The translations under genes and the position numbers were made by a program. DNA of 64,000 bases from Palsa-513 sp050010595 (GTDB lineage Bacteria; Actinomycetota; Thermoleophilia; Solirubrobacterales; Solirubrobacteraceae). Positions 10,872-18,258 of the stretch are shown here, piece after piece (the first letter of the stretch is position 1; the number at the start of each line of letters is the position of its first letter). Below the pieces are notes generated by a model. The model did not search any database. It had not been told where the DNA came from and saw nothing but the letters and a program-made list of their open reading frames with translations. Location of the stretch: contig JBEKKS010000007.1 of NCBI GenBank assembly GCA_050010595.1, forward strand, positions 62,001 to 126,000. The letters run 5' to 3'.

Positions 10872-12443
10872 ATCTTCACACCCACGCGCATCGAGGCCCG
10901 CGACTCGCCGTTTGCGGGCGTCAGCGGACGTCTCCTCGCCCCCGCGCTGGCCGCAGCTCTCGCCGCAGTCGCACTGCTCACGGGCGTCAGCGGGGGCGAT
11001 CTCGCAGCTGCCACCTACCGTGTCGACCTGTTCCGGCGCGTCGGTCTCGCGCTGTGGGATTCGAACTGGTACGCGGGCCACTGGACGCTCGACTATTCGC
11101 TGCTGTTCGCGCCGATCGGTGCAACGCTGTCGATCGCCGGCACGGACATCCTCTGCGCGGCGATCGCCGCTTGGGCCTTCGACCGCCTGGTCGCCCCGCG
11201 CTTCGGCAGGCTTGGCCACTTCGCCGCGGCGATCTTCGCCGCGGGCACGCTGGTCCAGGTGGCCGTCGGGCGCGTCCCGTTCCTGCTCGGCGGCACACTC
11301 GCCCTGCTCGCCCTGCTCACGGCCTCGCGCCGCCGCTGGTTGATGGCCATCCCGTTTGCGGCCGCTGCCTCGCTCTCGAGCCCGCTCGCGGGAGCGTTCC
11401 TCGCCCTGGCCGCCGGCTCCTGGTTCCTCTCCGATCTGCCGCGGCGCAACGTCTGCGCGCTGATGCTCGGCGCGGCCGCCGTCCTTCCGGTGCTTGTCCT
11501 CGAGCTGCTCTTCCCCGGCCAGGGGACGATGCCCTTCTCGACGCTCGACTTCATCGACATGTTCGCTCCGGTCGCGGCGCTGGTTCTGCTGGCCGAGCAG
11601 CGCGAGCTGCGCGTCGGCGCCGCGCTCTACGGCGCCGCCGTGCTTGCCTGCTACCTGATTCCGAGCGCAATCGGCGTAAACATCGTGCGGCTTGCGACCT
11701 GCATCGGTCTCAGCTTGATGGTCGTGCTCGTCCCTGCGCTGCGCCGGCGCGGCATTCCGGCCCGCTTGCTGTTCCTCGCCGCTGTCGTCTCGCTCGCGCT
11801 CGGCGAGTGGGTGCCTGCTGGCGCAGCGTTGCTGGGCGCGCGCGACCCGGAGAGCTCCGCGTCGTACTTCGCACCGCTGATTGCGTATCTCGTGCCGCAC
11901 GATCGGCCGCTCGGCCGGATCGAGGTGGTTCCAACGGCAACGCACTGGGAGTCGGTCTACGTAGCTCTGCGTCTGCCGCTGGCACGTGGCTGGGAGCGCC
12001 AGCTCGACACCGAGGACAACCCGATCTTCTATGTCGCGGGACGGTTGAACGCTCGCAGCTACCGCGCCTGGCTGCTCGCCAACGGTGTGCGGTTCGTCGC
12101 GCTCGCCAACGCCCCGCTCGACTACATCGCCGGCCCAGAGGCTGCACTCGTTCGCTCCGGCCGCGTTGCGGGTCTGCGTCTCGTCTGGCAGAGCTCGAAC
12201 TGGCACGTGTACTCCGTCGCCGGCGCGAGCGGCATCGTCAGTGGGCCCGCCAGCCTGCTCAGCGAGCGGGGACAGCGACTCGTGCTCCAAGCGACGCGCA
12301 GCGGGACGGTCCTCGTCCGTGTGCGCTACGCCTCCGGCTGGGTCGTCAGCTCAGGCGCCGCGTCGATCCGCCGGGCGCCGGGCGGCTGGTTGGCGGTGCA
12401 CTTCCGCCGGGCGGACCGCGTCACGCTGACGATCAGTGTCTGA
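10872..12443 (+). CDS. Multipass membrane protein, GT-C-like; start codon unresolved
   Basis: The reading frame is open and protein-like from about 10863 (just after an in-frame TAG at 10860) to the stop at 12443, giving about 523 residues. It has an N-terminal hydrophobic segment, then LWDSNWYAGHWTLDYS, about nine or ten further hydrophobic spans, and a soluble C-terminal domain of roughly 130 residues. This layout resembles GT-C membrane glycosyltransferases, but I see no diagnostic motif. The first ATG, GTG or TTG in frame is GTG 11259, which would delete the N-terminal 129 residues, including conserved-looking sequence. ATC at 10872 is only a placeholder start. The last 11 nt overlap rnd. 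Confidence 0.6.
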   Translation: MFTPTRIEARDSPFAGVSGRLLAPALAAALAAVALLTGVSGGDLAAATYRVDLFRRVGLALWDSNWYAGHWTLDYSLLFAPIGATLSIAGTDILCAAIAAWAFDRLVAPRFGRLGHFAAAIFAAGTLVQVAVGRVPFLLGGTLALLALLTASRRRWLMAIPFAAAASLSSPLAGAFLALAAGSWFLSDLPRRNVCALMLGAAAVLPVLVLELLFPGQGTMPFSTLDFIDMFAPVAALVLLAEQRELRVGAALYGAAVLACYLIPSAIGVNIVRLATCIGLSLMVVLVPALRRRGIPARLLFLAAVVSLALGEWVPAGAALLGARDPESSASYFAPLIAYLVPHDRPLGRIEVVPTATHWESVYVALRLPLARGWERQLDTEDNPIFYVAGRLNARSYRAWLLANGVRFVALANAPLDYIAGPEAALVRSGRVAGLRLVWQSSNWHVYSVAGASGIVSGPASLLSERGQRLVLQATRSGTVLVRVRYASGWVVSSGAASIRRAPGGWLAVHFRRADRVTLTISV

Positions 12444-13590
12444 TCTCGACGCGCCCGTCGTCGGCGACGCGCAGCGTGAGCTCGCCGCGCAGTAACGCGA
12501 GCAGCTCCTCGCCGACCAGCGCGCGTCGCCAGCCTCCCAGCGTCCGCACCTCTGGCGGGCGCTTGCCCAGGCGCACGCGGGCGACGATCGCTGCGAGGTC
12601 GGCGCGCGCCGCGACGAGCTCGTAGGCGAGGCCCGCTTCAAGCGCACGCGTGCGCACGAGCGCCTCGCAAAGCGCGATCTGGGCGACGTCGATCGGCGAG
12701 CTCTGGTCATGCTCACGCTCCTCGACAGGGATCGGTGGCCGGCGCGCTCCTTCGGCGATCGCGGCGAGCAGCTCTTCGCCGCGGCGACGCAGGTTGCCGG
12801 GGTTGACGCCGCGGATCTGATCGAGTTGCTCGGGAGTCCGCGGCGCGCGCTTTGCCAGCTCGACGATTGCGACGTCGCTGAGGACGGTCGCGGCGGGGCG
12901 GTTCTGCTGTTCGGCGAGCCGTTCGCGGTAGTCGATCAGCGCTCGCGCGATCGCGCGCGCCGGCGGCGTGAGCGAGTTGATCCGCGGTAGGCGTCCGAAG
13001 AGAACCTCGGGGTCCCGCGTATCGCTTGCGCCTTCGAGCGCCCGGCACTCTTCGAGTGCCCACTCGAGACGCCCAGAGGCGCGCAGGCGACGCTCGAGCT
13101 CGGACGCCATCTCGAGCAGGTGGAGCACGTCTTCGCGCGCGTACGCGAGCTGCTCGGAACTGAGTGGCCGGCGGTCCCAGCGGGTGTAGCTCGCGCTCTT
13201 CTGCACGCGCACTCCGAGCAGCTCACGCAGCAGCGTGTCGTAGCCGGCTTGCGCGCTCAGGCCGGCGAACCCTGCCGCGGTCTGGGTGTCGAAGATCGCG
13301 TTGACCTCCGTCTGGGCGACGCGTCGCAGCAGGGCTACATCCTGGCGACCGGCGTGGACGATGACGCCGACCTCGGGGTCGGCGAGCAGTCCCGCCAGCG
13401 GGCTTAGATCGATCGTGTCGTCGAGAGCGTCGAGCACGAGGACGTCGAGGCCATCCTCGTCCGCGACGACGAGCTGGATGACGCAGAGCAGCGTGCGATA
13501 GCGGCCCTCGCCGACAAACTCGGTGTCGAGGCCGAAGCGGGTGGCGCTGCGGGCGCGCTGGCTGAACCGCTCGAGGCCGCTCGCGGTCAT
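12433..13590 (-). CDS. rnd: Ribonuclease D
   Basis: The 385-residue protein has an N-terminal DEDDy 3'-5' exonuclease domain: Asp22 and Glu24 in GLDTEFV, the second Asp in HAGRQDVALL, and YAREDVLHL supplying the Tyr-x3-Asp of motif III. An HRDC domain follows (about 205-285), then a C-terminal region typical of the long actinobacterial form. RNase D trims 3' ends of tRNA precursors and other stable RNAs. The ATG at 13590 lies downstream of the response regulator gene on the same strand, about 120 nt away, so co-transcription is possible. The 3' end overlaps the convergent membrane-protein gene by 11 nt. Confidence 0.93.
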   Translation of the reverse strand: MTASGLERFSQRARSATRFGLDTEFVGEGRYRTLLCVIQLVVADEDGLDVLVLDALDDTIDLSPLAGLLADPEVGVIVHAGRQDVALLRRVAQTEVNAIFDTQTAAGFAGLSAQAGYDTLLRELLGVRVQKSASYTRWDRRPLSSEQLAYAREDVLHLLEMASELERRLRASGRLEWALEECRALEGASDTRDPEVLFGRLPRINSLTPPARAIARALIDYRERLAEQQNRPAATVLSDVAIVELAKRAPRTPEQLDQIRGVNPGNLRRRGEELLAAIAEGARRPPIPVEEREHDQSSPIDVAQIALCEALVRTRALEAGLAYELVAARADLAAIVARVRLGKRPPEVRTLGGWRRALVGEELLALLRGELTLRVADDGRVEIRH

Positions 13591-13682
13591 GCGAGCGGAC
13601 CGCCCGGCGCGATCACGTGACCGCCGTGGCAGTTGCGACGCAGCCGGGATGCGAGCACCACGATCGCGCCCGGCGCACAGGC

Positions 13683-13703
13683 CCGCGCGCCGCTTGCGCG
13701 CGG
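13683..13703 (-). terminator. Terminator-like hairpin after the OmpR-type regulator
   Basis: A perfect 8-bp GC stem (CCGCGCGC / GCGCGCGG) with a 5-nt loop starts 11 nt beyond the regulator stop on the minus strand. No T-run follows, so it may also be a simple stable stem between the regulator gene and rnd. Confidence 0.4.
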
Positions 13704-13713
13704 CTGCCGAAGG

Positions 13714-14421
13714 CTAGACCTCGGCAAAGCGGTAGCCCGCTCCCCGAACGGTCAGGATCAGGCGCGGACTCTCCGGCGTGGCTTCGATCTTTTCGCGCAG
13801 GTGGCGGATGTGGACATCGATCGCGCGCGGATCGCGGAAGGCGGAGTCTCCCCAGATTGTTCGCAGGAGCTCCTGGCGGTTGAACAGGTGTCCGGGGTCG
13901 CTCATCAGGCAGGCGAGGAGCTCGAACTCGGAGAATGTGAGGCGAACTGTCTCGCCGCGCGCGGTCACCTCGCGCTGCACACGGTCGAGTGTCACGCCGC
14001 CGATGCTCAGTTGCTCGGCGCCTGGTTGGCGTGGCGCCGCGCGCCGCAGCACGGCCCGGATGCGGCTGCGCAGCTCAGCCAACCCGAACGGCTTGGTCAC
14101 GTAGTCGTCCGCGCCGGCCTCGAGTCCGTTCACCGCGTCGGCTTCGCTATCGAGCGCGGTGAGCATGATGATCGGGACCATGTTGCGCTGCGCCCGCAAG
14201 GTGCGGCAGACCTCGTAGCCGTTCGGGCCGGCGCCGAGCGCGACGTCCAGCAGGATCACGTCGAACTGCTCGCCCGCGGCGCGTTCGATCGCGGCCGCTC
14301 CGTCGGCGACGGCGCTGACGAGGTGGCCCTCCCGCGTGAACGAGTGCGTCAGCGTCTCGCGCAGCGAGCTCTCGTCATCGACAACGAGAATCGAGAGTGG
14401 GTGGGTGGCGTGTGCTTGCAC
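13714..14421 (-). CDS. OmpR/PhoB-family response regulator, orphan
   Basis: The 235-residue protein has a receiver domain (ILVVDDESSLRETL, phospho-acceptor Asp59 in ILLDVALG, Lys in YVTKPF) and a C-terminal winged-helix DNA-binding domain ending in LTVRGAGYRFAEV. GTG 14421, with AGGA just upstream, is the likely start; the frame extends further 5' but that stretch overlaps the glycosyltransferase gene. No histidine kinase lies next to it, so its partner is unknown. The glycosyltransferase gene ends 10 nt upstream on the same strand, so the two are probably one operon, and the regulator may control envelope or pilus genes (inference). Confidence 0.9.
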   Translation of the reverse strand: MQAHATHPLSILVVDDESSLRETLTHSFTREGHLVSAVADGAAAIERAAGEQFDVILLDVALGAGPNGYEVCRTLRAQRNMVPIIMLTALDSEADAVNGLEAGADDYVTKPFGLAELRSRIRAVLRRAAPRQPGAEQLSIGGVTLDRVQREVTARGETVRLTFSEFELLACLMSDPGHLFNRQELLRTIWGDSAFRDPRAIDVHIRHLREKIEATPESPRLILTVRGAGYRFAEV

Positions 14422-14431
14422 GGTCCTGACG

Positions 14432-16228
14432 CTAGCGCCTGCGCAGGAAGTAGAGGACATCCGGACGGTCAACGCCAATCTTGCGTGAGACGTCGATGCC
14501 ATGTGCGCGAACCCAGGCCGCGCCCGGCGAGCAGCGTGGCAGCTCCAGCTTGTCCGCTGGCACGCATGGCCCACCGATGTACGCAAAGCGCACGGCGCCC
14601 GTGTCGACGAGCGCAGCGAGGCGCGGCAGCGGCAGCAGCTCGTGTTCGTTGTATGAGGTGAGCGAGAGGATCGGGCGCAGCTCGCGGATGATCAGGTCGC
14701 CGACCGAGCTCGGGTCGGCGACGACGAACTCGTAGCGCGCACCGTCGCTGTGCGCGGCGATGTAGCTCGAGATCGCATCCACCTCGCTCGGGGCGATCAC
14801 CCCGGTGTTGCCACTGTCGTACTCGTGGCTGCTGACGAGACCGATCGCGACCCGCAGCGGTAGCGCGATCGCGGCGACGGTGAGCGCCGCGGCGACCACG
14901 CGGCTACGGCTCGGGACGCTGGGCAGAAACAGCGCCAGGACCGCGGCGGCGCCTGCCAGCACCGTCAGCACGGCGGCGGGGCTCGTGGCGCCGAGCAGCC
15001 AGACCGCGTAGAGCGCGAACGCCGCGGCGGCGAGCGGCACGAGCGCGCGACCTCGCGTCGAGCGCAGCGCCCAAACGAGACCGATGCCGGCGCTTGCCGC
15101 GACGGCCGGCGTGAACGCCTCGGCATAGCGCGGATGCAGGCGCGCCATCGCACTGAACAGTACGAAGCCGGTTGCAAGCCACGCGAGCAGTCCGGCGGCG
15201 AGCGCGCGGTCCGGTCCGCGTGCGCGGATCAGCTGGAGCAGTGCCGGTACGCCGAGCAACAGCGCCGCGAGCAGCACAAAGCCGATCCGCAGGCCGGAGA
15301 GCGGATCGTTGTGCAAGAAGAGTCTCAGCGGACCGGGGGCGGCTATCGCGACGGCTGCGCGTGCCGCCTCGCTGTTGTTCGCCGGATGCAGCACCGCTGC
15401 ACCCTGCGCGTTGAGCAAGTTCTGCGTGGCGGATCCAAACAGGCGGTCGTAGCCGTTGTAGACGAACGTGGCGTTCCAGGCGCTGCCGTTCGTCGAGCCG
15501 ATCGCGTAGGGCCGCTGCGAGGAGGGGAAGAAAAGGGTGATCGTCAGCCAGGACAGCGCGACGACGACGAGCGCGGCGCTCGCCAACGCGAGCCGCGCCA
15601 GACGGCGCTCGTGCCCGGCCAGCCATGCGAACAGGGCAAGCGCCGGAAGGCAGACAAGTCCCTGGAAGACCTTAACGTTGAACGCGAGCCCGAGGGCTGC
15701 GCCTGCCAGATACAGCCAGCGCGCGCGGCCGGACAGCGCGAAACGCACGATCAGCCAGAGCGCCGCTACGTTCAGGAACATCGCGACGCTGTCCATCGTG
15801 TCGCTGCGCGAGCTGAGCACCGCGATCGGCAGCACGGCGAGCATCAGCCCGCTTGCGAGGCCCGAGAGCGGCCCGAGCACCCGCCGCACCGCGTCGTAGA
15901 GGAGCGGCACGGCAGCCGTCCCGCACAGCGCGGGCGGCAGCTTCAGCGCGACGGCGCCCCAGCCGAAGATCTGCGTCGAGACGACCTGCAGCCAGACATC
16001 CAGCGGCGGCTTGTCGATCGCGATCGTTCCGCCCGGCTCGTAGGCGCCGAAGAAGAAGTTGTGCAGCGACAGCGACATGCTGCGCACCGCCGCGTCATAG
16101 AACGGATCGTCGGGCACCGCGCGCAGCGAGGCGAGACGGAGCCCGGCGCCGATCAGCGTTATCAACGCGAGCGCCACAAGCTCGGCAGGCGGACGCGGAC
16201 GTCGTGCATCTGTCTGCGAGGCCGTCAC
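14432..16228 (-). CDS. GT39/ArnT-like membrane glycosyltransferase
   Basis: About 598 residues from GTG 16228. After a short Arg/Pro-rich leader come about a dozen hydrophobic spans. The first extracellular loop holds DDPFYDAAVRSMSLSLHNF and IDKPPLDVWLQ, the PMT_2-type signature (acidic pair, then DKPP). The C-terminal soluble part has a PMT-associated look. Such enzymes move a sugar from a polyprenyl-phosphate donor to a protein or lipid on the outer membrane face. The frame remains open to 16381, but that would cross the divergent CxxC gene starting at 16281, so I chose the internal GTG. Acceptor unknown; the nearby pilin is one candidate. Confidence 0.85.
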   Translation of the reverse strand: MTASQTDARRPRPPAELVALALITLIGAGLRLASLRAVPDDPFYDAAVRSMSLSLHNFFFGAYEPGGTIAIDKPPLDVWLQVVSTQIFGWGAVALKLPPALCGTAAVPLLYDAVRRVLGPLSGLASGLMLAVLPIAVLSSRSDTMDSVAMFLNVAALWLIVRFALSGRARWLYLAGAALGLAFNVKVFQGLVCLPALALFAWLAGHERRLARLALASAALVVVALSWLTITLFFPSSQRPYAIGSTNGSAWNATFVYNGYDRLFGSATQNLLNAQGAAVLHPANNSEAARAAVAIAAPGPLRLFLHNDPLSGLRIGFVLLAALLLGVPALLQLIRARGPDRALAAGLLAWLATGFVLFSAMARLHPRYAEAFTPAVAASAGIGLVWALRSTRGRALVPLAAAAFALYAVWLLGATSPAAVLTVLAGAAAVLALFLPSVPSRSRVVAAALTVAAIALPLRVAIGLVSSHEYDSGNTGVIAPSEVDAISSYIAAHSDGARYEFVVADPSSVGDLIIRELRPILSLTSYNEHELLPLPRLAALVDTGAVRFAYIGGPCVPADKLELPRCSPGAAWVRAHGIDVSRKIGVDRPDVLYFLRRR

Positions 16229-16280
16229 TGGCGCGCAATCATCGCACCGGACGCCGCGCGAACCACTACTCTCGGGCTTC

Positions 16281-16460
16281 ATGGTCGAGGACGCAAACGC
16301 CGAGCAACCATCGTCCTGCACCGCTTGTCGCGGCACGGGCACGGTCGTCTCGCACCTTGGCGGCAGCCCGCAGACGGTCACTTGTCCGTGGTGTGAGGGG
16401 AGCGGCGTCTACGTCGCCGGTCACGACGCACAAGCGCACTGGCGCGAGCCGGCAGCCTGA
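16281..16460 (+). CDS. Small CxxC zinc-ribbon-like protein (59 aa)
   Basis: This short frame encodes 59 residues with two paired-cysteine motifs, CTACRGTGTV and CPWCEGSGVY, a half-length version of the DnaJ-type CxxCxGxG zinc centre. Such a structured pattern is unlikely by chance in an unselected frame. It starts at ATG 16281, is divergent from the glycosyltransferase (52-nt gap), and ends before the pilin leader. It may bind one zinc ion and act as a small chaperone-like or RNA-binding protein; function is unknown. The absence of an obvious ribosome-binding site leaves open leaderless translation. Confidence 0.65.
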   Translation: MVEDANAEQPSSCTACRGTGTVVSHLGGSPQTVTCPWCEGSGVYVAGHDAQAHWREPAA

Positions 16461-16780
16461 GCCGATAGTCCAGGCGGCTCAATGCAGAAGCATTGCTGCC
16501 GATCAATAGGGCGTTGATCCCGGATGCCGACGGCAACGGCAGCGGTCTCCCCGTGATCGCCGAGAGCCTGTTTCCACCCGGCCAGCTCTAAGAGATCGGC
16601 GTTGACAAAAAGCGGCGAGCCGTAGCCGGACCGAGACGACGACCTCGGGCCCCGCCAATGCCCCCTGTAGCCCTCGCAGGATCGGCTGCGACCTGGCCAA
16701 ATAGGCCTCTGCCCACTCAAGGATCGGCCGCCGACGCCGATAGAGGACGTGGAAGGCCAGCGGCGAGCACCTACCAATAA

Positions 16781-16796
16781 ACGGCGCTGGCGCCGT
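16781..16796 (+). promoter_or_regulatory. Palindrome upstream of pilA
   Basis: ACGGCGC-TG-GCGCCGT is a perfect 7-bp inverted repeat with a 2-bp centre, 30 nt before the pilin ATG. It could be an operator or part of the mRNA leader; no regulator is assigned. Confidence 0.35.
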
Positions 16797-16809
16797 ACAC
16801 ATCTAAGTC

Positions 16810-16824
16810 GATCCTAGGAGGATC
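16810..16824 (+). promoter_or_regulatory. Pilin ribosome-binding site inside an inverted repeat
   Basis: The strong AGGAGG site (16816-16821) lies in GATCCT-AGG-AGGATC, a perfect 6-bp inverted repeat with a 3-nt loop ending one base before the ATG. In mRNA this could fold and partly mask the ribosome site, which would tune translation of the major pilin. Folding is inferred, not shown. Confidence 0.45.
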
Positions 16825-16825
16825 A

Positions 16826-17338
16826 ATGCTGTACAAGCTGCGCCAGCGCGCACAAGACGAGCGAGGCTTCACCCTCATCGAACTGCTCGTCGTAATTCTG
16901 ATCATCGGCATCCTTGCCGCGATCGCAATCCCGTCGTTCTTGAACCAGACAGGCAAGGCCTATGACGCCTCGGCCAAGGAGCTCGCACGTACCGCGTTGA
17001 CGACTGCCTACACGATTGGCACCGACAACGCCGGTAACTACGGCACCGGCACGACCGGGTACGTCACGAGGACCAACCTGAATTCTTACGAGGGGACGAT
17101 TCAGACCAATAGTGGCTCCAACAACGCGTATATCTACGACGCGTACGGCAATGGCACGACCGGCTTCACGATCATTGCCGCGACTGCCAACAGCCCGACG
17201 CACTACTACCAGGTGACCGTCACCAACGGCGTTCCGGCTCGTACCTGCGGGATTGCAGTTACCGGTACGCTCGGGACCAGCACCACCGTGACCCCGTCCA
17301 CGGGTACGCTCGGTGGCTGTGTCAACGGCAGCTGGTAA
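16826..17338 (+). CDS. pilA: Type IV major pilin (prepilin)
   Basis: The 170-residue precursor has a 14-residue basic leader ending in Gly14, followed by FTLIELLVVILIIGILAAIA: a class III signal with cleavage before Phe15 and the conserved Glu at mature position 5. The hydrophobic helix is followed by a Gly/Thr/Asn-rich globular domain. Cys residues in RTCGIA and GGCVNG near the C-terminus could form the closing disulfide loop. The protein is processed by PilD and polymerised by PilB/PilC. A consensus ribosome site and the following terminator suggest high, separate expression. Ser/Thr richness makes glycosylation conceivable. Confidence 0.96.
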   Translation: MLYKLRQRAQDERGFTLIELLVVILIIGILAAIAIPSFLNQTGKAYDASAKELARTALTTAYTIGTDNAGNYGTGTTGYVTRTNLNSYEGTIQTNSGSNNAYIYDAYGNGTTGFTIIAATANSPTHYYQVTVTNGVPARTCGIAVTGTLGTSTTVTPSTGTLGGCVNGSW

Positions 17339-17363
17339 GCACGAGCTGTCAGCTTGAGTTCAG

Positions 17364-17395
17364 CGGGGCGGCCAACTTGGCCGCCCCGTCTGTTT
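17364..17395 (+). terminator. Intrinsic terminator between pilA and pilD
   Basis: An 11-bp perfect stem (17364-17374 with 17378-17388), ACT loop, then TCTGTTT. It is the clearest rho-independent terminator in the window. Read-through into pilD, whose ribosome site GAGGA begins a few bases later, would give much pilin mRNA and little peptidase mRNA. Confidence 0.8.
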
Positions 17396-17411
17396 AGAGG
17401 AGCGACCACGC

Positions 17412-18176
17412 ATGCAGGCCATTACCAGCTACGCGATCCTCGCCGCAATCGCAGGCGGCGTGCTTGGCTCCTTCCTGAACGTCGTGATTTATCGCCTGCC
17501 GCGCGGCGAATCGCTCATGACGCCGCGTTCGCACTGCACTTCCTGTGGTACCGCGGTCAAGCCGTACGACAACGTCCCAGTCCTAGCCTGGCTGTGGCTG
17601 CGCGGACACTGCCGCTCCTGCCGCGTGCCGATCTCCGGCCGCTACCCGGTCGTCGAAGGCGCGACCGCGGCACTGTGGGCGGCGGTCGTGGCGACTCGGT
17701 CCTCAGCCGCCGCAGTCGCGCTCGGCCTGCTGCTCGTCGTCACCGTCGTGCCACTCGCGCTGATCGACCTCGATCACCACATCATTCCGAACCGCATCAC
17801 TGCGCCAGCTGCGATCGCTGCGATCGTTTTCGGTTCAGCGCTCGACCTCCACGGCGAGCCGGCAAGGCTGATCGCCGGCGCGGCCGCCGGCGGCTTCTTC
17901 TTACTCGTGCATCTGATCAACCCGCGCGGAATGGGTATGGGCGATGTCAAGCTCGCCGCTGTCCTCGGGCTGATCCTCGGGCGCGAGGTCGCGCCGGCGA
18001 TCTTCGTCGCGCTGCTCGCGGGCGTGATCGTTGGGGCCGTCGTGCTAGCTCGAGCGCAGCCGGGCGACCGTCGCGCGCGCGGCGTGCCTTTCGGCCCGTT
18101 CCTCGCGTTCGGGGCCCTGGTTGCGCTGTTTGCGGGCCATGCGTTGCTCAACCTGTACCTGAACCATCTCGCCTGA
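17412..18176 (+). CDS. pilD: Prepilin leader peptidase / N-methyltransferase
   Basis: The 254-residue integral membrane protein begins with the family signature GSFLNVVIYRLPRGES. The cytoplasmic loop holds two C-x2-C pairs (CTSC, CRSC), the zinc-binding N-methylation domain. The aspartyl protease pair is Asp119 in LIDLDHHIIPN and Asp178 in GMGMGDVKL. It cleaves the PilA leader and methylates the new N-terminal Phe at the membrane. About seven further hydrophobic spans are visible. ATG 17412 has GAGGAG upstream. Mycobacteria keep a homologue at the same place between aroE and aroC. Confidence 0.96.
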   Translation: MQAITSYAILAAIAGGVLGSFLNVVIYRLPRGESLMTPRSHCTSCGTAVKPYDNVPVLAWLWLRGHCRSCRVPISGRYPVVEGATAALWAAVVATRSSAAAVALGLLLVVTVVPLALIDLDHHIIPNRITAPAAIAAIVFGSALDLHGEPARLIAGAAAGGFFLLVHLINPRGMGMGDVKLAAVLGLILGREVAPAIFVALLAGVIVGAVVLARAQPGDRRARGVPFGPFLAFGALVALFAGHALLNLYLNHLA

Positions 18177-18258
18177 GCGCGGCCCTGCAATGGCTAAGGT
18201 CCGGGGCACCTCGTGTCGATGACACAGCCAGGGCGCGCACTGACCGCGCGCTCGCGTC

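Larger units (their letters stand above)
16461..16825. other. 365-bp interval upstream of pilA, no supported gene
   Basis: The region is less GC-rich than its surroundings and holds no plus-strand gene. Two overlapping minus-strand frames (about 16503-16802 and 16421-16777) contain protein-like patches in different frames, such as WAEAYLARSQPILRGLQGAL and LFVNADLLELAGWKQAL, which could be a frameshifted remnant, but I recognise no family. A TTGACA hexamer occurs at 16602-16607 without a convincing -10 partner. The pilA promoter and leader must lie here. Confidence 0.4.

Noticed and set aside
10743..12290. Long minus-strand open frame (over 500 codons) opposite the membrane protein
   Set aside because: It is rich in Arg, Gln and Gly with no hydrophobic or domain pattern, and the plus strand shows clear membrane-protein character; it is a product of high GC.
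15134..16396. Long plus-strand open frame opposite the GT39-type gene
   Set aside because: Composition is Arg/Gln/Glu-rich without motifs, and the minus strand has the PMT-type signature and spans.
16602..16607. TTGACA as the -35 element of a pilA promoter
   Set aside because: No acceptable -10 hexamer at 16-18 bp; the next 30 bases are GC-rich.
16421..16802. Two minus-strand frames upstream of pilA with protein-like patches
   Set aside because: They lie in different frames, overlap, match no family I know and have no start context; a frameshifted remnant is possible but unsupported.
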